47,176 nucleotides of DNA, taken from assembly GCA_022567305.1 (NCBI GenBank), contig JADFHF010000027.1, positions 1-47,176 of the forward strand, written 5' to 3'. Positions 43,240 through 47,176 of this stretch are shown here, piece after piece (the stretch's first letter is position 1; each line of letters begins with the position of its first letter). This DNA is from Bacteroidota bacterium (GTDB lineage: Bacteria; Bacteroidota; Rhodothermia; Rhodothermales; UBA10348). The position numbers and the translations under genes are program-made. The notes beneath the pieces were generated by a model that saw only the letters and a list, made by a program, of their open reading frames with translations, was not told where the DNA came from and ran no database searches.

Positions 43240-44220
43240 ATGGCAGAAATTCAGTTTAGAGAAGCGATCCGACAGGCGATGGTGGAGGAGATGAGACGAG
43301 ATGAGTCCATTTTCTTGATGGGAGAAGAGGTGGCCGAATACCATGGCGCCTACAAGGTGAGTCAGGGGATGCTCGCGGAGTTTGGATCAAAGCGAGTCAT
43401 TGACACGCCAATCTCCGAGAATGGATTTTCCGGATTGGGTATCGGCGCCGCGATGAACGGGCTTCGTCCCATCATCGAATTCATGACCTTCAATTTTTCC
43501 TTCGTTGCCTTCGATCAGATCATTAACAATGCGGCGAAGATTCGGTATATGTCAGGTGGTCAGTTCCGGGTACCCATTGTTTTTCGCGGTCCGAACGGCG
43601 CCGCGGGTCAGCTCGGCGCTACGCACAACACGTCGACCGAATCCATATTTGCTACGCTACCCGGGCTGAAGGTGGTTTCACCGTCAAATCCAGATGACGC
43701 AAAAGGTCTGTTGAAAACGGCTATTCGAGATGACAATCCGGTTTTGTTTCTTGAGAGTGAAGTGATGTACGGAATGAAGGGAGACGTTTCCGAGGACGAA
43801 GATTACCTCATTCCAATCGGGAAGGCTCGCATGGCTAGAGAAGGTGAGGACGTAACGATCGTGGCCCACGGTAGGAGTTATTGGGTGGCACTAAAAGTGG
43901 CCGACAGATTGTCGGCCGACGGTTATTCGGCCGAAGTGATTGATCCCCGGACGATTCGTCCACTGGACATTGAATCCATCGTAGCGTCCATCAAGAAAAC
44001 AAACCGGTGCGTGATTATCGACGAAAGCACGCCGTTTGCGGGCATTTCGGCTGAGATCACGTATCAAATTCAGGAACTTGCGTTTGATTACCTGGATGCT
44101 CCGATCGCCCGAATTACCGCAAAGGACACGCCCGCGCCATATGCCAAGAATCTGATGGAGTACTACATGCCCGGTGAGGATGACGCGTACGAAGCGTGTA
44201 GGCGAGTGATGTATCTGTAA
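43240..44220 (+). CDS. pdhB: Pyruvate dehydrogenase E1 component, beta subunit
   Basis: The 326-residue protein completes the alpha2-beta2 E1. The N-terminal thiamine-binding domain contains REAIRQAMVEEMRRDESIFL, MGEEVAEYHGAYKVSQGMLA, IDTPISENGFSGLGIGAAMN and FRGPNGAAGQLGATHNTSTE. The C-terminal transketolase-like domain contains DVTIVAHGRSYWVALKVADR, VIDPRTIRPLDIESI and ITAKDTPAPYAKNLME. The length and residues are standard for Gram-negative E1 beta. It lies 50 bases after pdhA and 51 before pdhC, consistent with a single transcript. Confidence 0.96.
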   Translation: MAEIQFREAIRQAMVEEMRRDESIFLMGEEVAEYHGAYKVSQGMLAEFGSKRVIDTPISENGFSGLGIGAAMNGLRPIIEFMTFNFSFVAFDQIINNAAKIRYMSGGQFRVPIVFRGPNGAAGQLGATHNTSTESIFATLPGLKVVSPSNPDDAKGLLKTAIRDDNPVLFLESEVMYGMKGDVSEDEDYLIPIGKARMAREGEDVTIVAHGRSYWVALKVADRLSADGYSAEVIDPRTIRPLDIESIVASIKKTNRCVIIDESTPFAGISAEITYQIQELAFDYLDAPIARITAKDTPAPYAKNLMEYYMPGEDDAYEACRRVMYL

Positions 44221-44271
44221 CACTTTCTAAACAGAATCAGAAGACTAATCCGATTTAGAGGTACGTTCCAA

Positions 44272-45603
44272 ATGGCGATTCCGGTTGAAATGCCAAAAAT
44301 GAGCGACACCATGGAAGAAGGGGTCGTTGTCGCCTGGATGGCCGAGGAAGGTCAAGAAGTCGCGGCCGGGGATATTATTGCTCAGGTTGAAACGGATAAG
44401 GCCACAATGGATCTCGAGGTTTACGATGACGGCGTGCTGCTCAAGCGGGTCGTCGAAGAAGGCGATGCCGTTCCAATCGGTGGTTTGATTGCAGTCTTGG
44501 GAAGTAAGGGTGAGGATATTAGCGACCTACTCGCTCGTTACGCCGGCAGCAGCGGCGACGGGGCAGCTGCCACGAAGCCGGCGAAGGACCAAGATGGATC
44601 GGTGGCCGAGGCACTGGTATCTGAACCGGAACCAGAAAATAAACAAGCGTCGGCTACAGCTCCGCCGGAAGAACTCGTCACGCAAACCGGTCGCGTCAAG
44701 TCATCTCCACTCGCACGCAAACTAGCGGATGATCATGGAATCGATCTTGCGGCCGTACCGGGGACGGGTCCTGAAGGGCGAATTATTAAGAGAGATATCG
44801 AGGCGCGCATGGGAGAGTCGTTAGTGGGGAAGGGGGCGAGAAAGGACGAAGCGCGAAGGCTGCGCGTTGCAACCCTGAGTACAGGGCGGCCTTCATCCGT
44901 CGAAGGGGGATACGAATCGGTCGGCATTTCGCAGATGCGTAAAACCGTAGCCCGAAGGCTTGCGGAAAGCAAATTTGGCTCGCCTCATTTCTATCTGACG
45001 GCTGATCTCGCGATGGAGCGGGCTGTTGCCGCACGGAAGCAGATCAACGAAATAACTGAGGCGCAGGGTCTCGCCCGAATATCCTTCAACGATTTGATCA
45101 CCAAGGCTTGCGCTCATGCACTTCGGGAGCACCGGTGGATAAACGCTTCTTATCTGGAGCAGGAAGGTGAGGTTCGACTCCACAATGATATTCACGTCGC
45201 TGTCGCCGTGGCCGTTGACGACGGTTTGATCACGCCTGTGATTCGACATGCCGATGAAAAAGGACTGTCCGAGATTGCATCGGAAACCAGAGCTCTTGCG
45301 GAACGGGCCCGAGCGAAAGAGCTGCAACCGGAGGAGTATAGTGGATCGACATTCACCACGAGCAATCTTGGAATGTTTGGCATTGATGAGTTTACAGCTA
45401 TAATCAACCCGCCAAATGCCTGCATCCTTGCAATTGGAACGATCAGAGATGTCCCAGTGGTTGAAGAGGGGGAAGTCATAGCCGGGAAACGCATGAAAAT
45501 CACGTTGTCTTGCGATCACCGGATCGTTGACGGAGCAACCGGAGCACGCTTCCTCGCTACGGTCAGAAAGTATATCGAAGATCCGCTCACGTTGCTTCTG
45601 TAG
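44272..45603 (+). CDS. pdhC: Dihydrolipoamide acetyltransferase (E2) of pyruvate dehydrogenase
   Basis: E2 forms the core of the complex and moves the acetyl group to CoA. The 443-residue protein has one lipoyl domain (residues 1-80) with the lipoylated Lys43 in VETDKATMDLEV. An acidic/Ala-Pro linker follows, then a peripheral-subunit-binding domain (about 142-178: SSPLARKLADDHGIDLAAVP, GTGPEGRIIKRDIEARM) and the catalytic domain, with His416 in LSCDHRIVDGATGARF. FNDLITKACAHALREH and STFTTSNLGMFGIDEFTAII are also typical. A dihydrolipoamide dehydrogenase (E3) gene does not follow and must be elsewhere. An AGAGG stretch lies about 14 bases before the ATG. Confidence 0.95.
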   Translation: MAIPVEMPKMSDTMEEGVVVAWMAEEGQEVAAGDIIAQVETDKATMDLEVYDDGVLLKRVVEEGDAVPIGGLIAVLGSKGEDISDLLARYAGSSGDGAAATKPAKDQDGSVAEALVSEPEPENKQASATAPPEELVTQTGRVKSSPLARKLADDHGIDLAAVPGTGPEGRIIKRDIEARMGESLVGKGARKDEARRLRVATLSTGRPSSVEGGYESVGISQMRKTVARRLAESKFGSPHFYLTADLAMERAVAARKQINEITEAQGLARISFNDLITKACAHALREHRWINASYLEQEGEVRLHNDIHVAVAVAVDDGLITPVIRHADEKGLSEIASETRALAERARAKELQPEEYSGSTFTTSNLGMFGIDEFTAIINPPNACILAIGTIRDVPVVEEGEVIAGKRMKITLSCDHRIVDGATGARFLATVRKYIEDPLTLLL

Positions 45604-45620
45604 CCTCCCCAATTCATATC

Positions 45621-46469
45621 ATGAAAACGGAGAGCCTCACCGGCGCGAAACGGTCTGAATACCGTATCGCTCACATTTCAGACATTCACTTTGGCCGAAT
45701 TGCTCACCCGGCGATCGTCGAGTCGCTGGTGACCGAGATTAACGATGCTGGTGTGGATTTAGTCGTCGTGAGCGGCGATTTGACGCAGAGAGCCTTTCCG
45801 CATCAATACCGGGCTGCCGCTCAGATGCTCGCATCGTTTGACGCCCCCTGGATCGTTGTCCCAGGCAATCACGATGTATTCCCGTGGTGGAGGACCTTTT
45901 CACGGCTCTTCGATCCGCTCAGAAGGTACCGCCGAATGATCACTGACGATCTATCTCCTCAGTTCACGCGGGACGGGCTCGCCGTTTTGGGAATCAACTC
46001 GGCCTTCGGGAGAACCATTAAAGGAGGCAGGATCGACGATTCACAGCGAGTTGCGATGAGGGCTTTTTTTGGAAGTCTACCTGACTCCACGTTTCGTGTA
46101 CTTACCGTTCATCATCACCTGACGGCACTCGAGGCGCTGGGAGATCATGACATCGCTCATGAGGCTGAGGCCACCCTGGCCTGCGCAGCGGAGATGAATG
46201 TTGATCTGGTTCTATGTGGGCATCTTCACGTCTCCCACGTCGCACATGTTCAGGTATTTCCCAGTGGACACCCTCTCGTTATTGCTTCGGCTGGAACAGC
46301 TACAAGCGACAGAGGGAGAAAGCCACACAAGAAGACCAACTTCTACAATCAGATTTTCATCACGGACACGAATTTCGATGTGGTGGAGCACCAGTTTAGT
46401 CCCGAAGGCATGGTTTTCGAAGAAGTGCGAAGAAGCACGTTTCCTCGCATTGTTCGCGCAGGGGGCTGA
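45621..46469 (+). CDS. Calcineurin-like metallophosphoesterase
   Basis: The 282-residue protein has all five blocks of the family: Asp21 and His23 in IAHISDIHFGR, Asp53 in VVVSGDLTQR, Asn83-His84 in VPGNHDVFPW, VHHHLTALEAL, and CGHLHVSHVAHV. These bind two metal ions and hydrolyse phosphomonoesters or diesters; the order and length resemble the CpdA/cyclic-nucleotide and 3',5'-phosphodiesterase group. No signal peptide is visible, so it acts in the cytoplasm. It starts 17 bases after pdhC and may be read through from that operon. The substrate is not known. Confidence 0.88.
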   Translation: MKTESLTGAKRSEYRIAHISDIHFGRIAHPAIVESLVTEINDAGVDLVVVSGDLTQRAFPHQYRAAAQMLASFDAPWIVVPGNHDVFPWWRTFSRLFDPLRRYRRMITDDLSPQFTRDGLAVLGINSAFGRTIKGGRIDDSQRVAMRAFFGSLPDSTFRVLTVHHHLTALEALGDHDIAHEAEATLACAAEMNVDLVLCGHLHVSHVAHVQVFPSGHPLVIASAGTATSDRGRKPHKKTNFYNQIFITDTNFDVVEHQFSPEGMVFEEVRRSTFPRIVRAGG

Positions 46470-46500
46470 CCGCTCGCACCCGGAAGTTCAACTGATCTCC

Positions 46501-47176
46501 TCATTTCAGGACGATCATCTTTCCCGTTCCAGTTAAAAGAGATCCGCGTGTTCGGGCGTCGATTCGGTAGAGATAGGTGCCGGAAGCAAGACGAGAGGCA
46601 TCGAACGCTATTGTCTTTCCCTTTCCAGGCTGCATGTTCGCATACTCTATTGTGAAGACCACACGTCCTAGCATGTCCACCACGGTAAGCCTGATATTGG
46701 CCGCATACGGCAAATCGTAGAGAAGCGTGGTCGCAGGATTGAACGGATTTGGATAGTTGCCGTGAATCACAAACTGCCTCGGAATTAGGGTTGGCTCTTC
46801 GGGCGTCTCAGATTTTGTGATTAGCGTACTCGCAAGAATCGATCCGTCGCTCAAGAGGACGGAAAGCTTCAAGTACTTTTCAGGTCCCGCGGACTGCGGT
46901 GGATTCAGATAGCCCGAGAGAAGAAGGATCGGTGTGCGACCGGCAAGAGGAGAAAAGTCGAATTCAAACCGATCCGTTATGTCCACACCTACTTGCTGGA
47001 TGAATTGAATGACGGTGTATTCCGGCCGGGCGATGACGGGAGGGAATATGCTGCCAACTGCAGCTCCAGCAAATAGGGGTGATCCGCTCTCATTCAGTTC
47101 GACGTGCATAATTGGAAAATCAGCGCTCGCGTTGATGAATCCGAGACCAAGGTCCGTCATGGGTACGGATCCAAAG
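46501..47176 (-). CDS. Protein with C-terminal T9SS-like sorting domain (5' partial)
   Basis: The reading frame is open to the window edge, so the N-terminus lies outside; a Met at 47160 is probably internal. The visible part of about 225 residues begins with a beta-rich domain. It ends in about 85 residues of the type A sorting domain: FVIHGNYPNPFNPATTLLYD, LTVVDMLGRVVFTIEYANMQ, FDASRLASGTYLYRID and GKMIVLK. Such domains direct secreted proteins to the outer surface through the type IX system in Bacteroidota and relatives, where the YPNPFNP form is frequent. It converges on the metallophosphoesterase gene across 31 bases. The function of the upstream domain is not recognised. Confidence 0.82.
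   Translation of the reverse strand, partial: FGSVPMTDLGLGFINASADFPIMHVELNESGSPLFAGAAVGSIFPPVIARPEYTVIQFIQQVGVDITDRFEFDFSPLAGRTPILLLSGYLNPPQSAGPEKYLKLSVLLSDGSILASTLITKSETPEEPTLIPRQFVIHGNYPNPFNPATTLLYDLPYAANIRLTVVDMLGRVVFTIEYANMQPGKGKTIAFDASRLASGTYLYRIDARTRGSLLTGTGKMIVLK

Noticed and set aside
44893-45612. 239-residue open frame antisense to pdhC
   Set aside because: It covers the conserved E2 catalytic domain on the other strand, so it is a codon-bias shadow.

Overview
The window is a bacterial chromosome segment of about 47 kb and moderate GC, densely packed and without visible insertion sequences, phage genes or CRISPR arrays. The best lineage guess is the Bacteroidota/Rhodothermota (FCB) branch. 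This rests on a C-terminal type IX secretion-like sorting domain with a YPNPFNP motif (last gene), two DUF4097 proteins, many genes without a clear Shine-Dalgarno sequence, and Tat-exported Gfo/Idh/MocA and TIM-barrel sugar enzymes. The metabolism implied is aerobic and heterotrophic: beta-oxidation, a three-gene pyruvate dehydrogenase set and an NADP-type isocitrate dehydrogenase. No rRNA is present, so the placement is an inference.

Layout. Positions 1-11929 hold the classic transcription/translation cluster: the end of tuf, tRNA-Trp, secE, nusG, rplK, rplA, rplJ, rplL, rpoB and rpoC. Short structured intergenic elements occur here, including two related leaders before rplK and rplA. Positions 12054-16340 hold a Gfo/Idh/MocA oxidoreductase on the plus strand. 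It faces a minus-strand operon of a phosphodiester-glycosidase-like lipoprotein, peptidase T and a TIM-barrel sugar isomerase/epimerase. Positions 16538-20425 form an apparent operon of an ECF sigma factor, a membrane anti-sigma-like protein with C-terminal HEAT-like repeats, and two DUF4097 proteins, closed by an intrinsic terminator.

Positions 20557-29295 are a fatty-acid degradation operon: TetR regulator behind a perfect palindromic operator, FadD, a FadN-type HAD/ECH fusion, thiolase and a membrane FadE. Three of its junctions are overlapping or nearly abutting. A CsbD-like small protein with its own terminator follows, then an acyl-CoA carboxylase carboxyltransferase and a hot-dog thioesterase. 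Positions 32023-35483 hold an exported sugar-metabolism group: a SUMF1-like lipoprotein, a Tat Gfo/Idh/MocA oxidoreductase and a hydroxypyruvate-isomerase-like protein.

The remainder contains a CcmA-like ABC ATPase with odd Q- and H-loops, ComF, a 77-residue unknown protein, a DUF3524 glycosyltransferase related to tRNA-queuosine mannosyltransferase, icd, a dolichol-phosphate-mannose-synthase-like GT2, and a second ECF sigma/anti-sigma pair divergent from pdhA-pdhB-pdhC. A metallophosphoesterase and the C-terminal end of a putative T9SS cargo protein close the window. The least explained parts are the sigma/HEAT/DUF4097 operon, the paired L11/L1 leaders, the structured sigma-pdh intergenic region and the bacterial queuosine-mannosyltransferase homologue.
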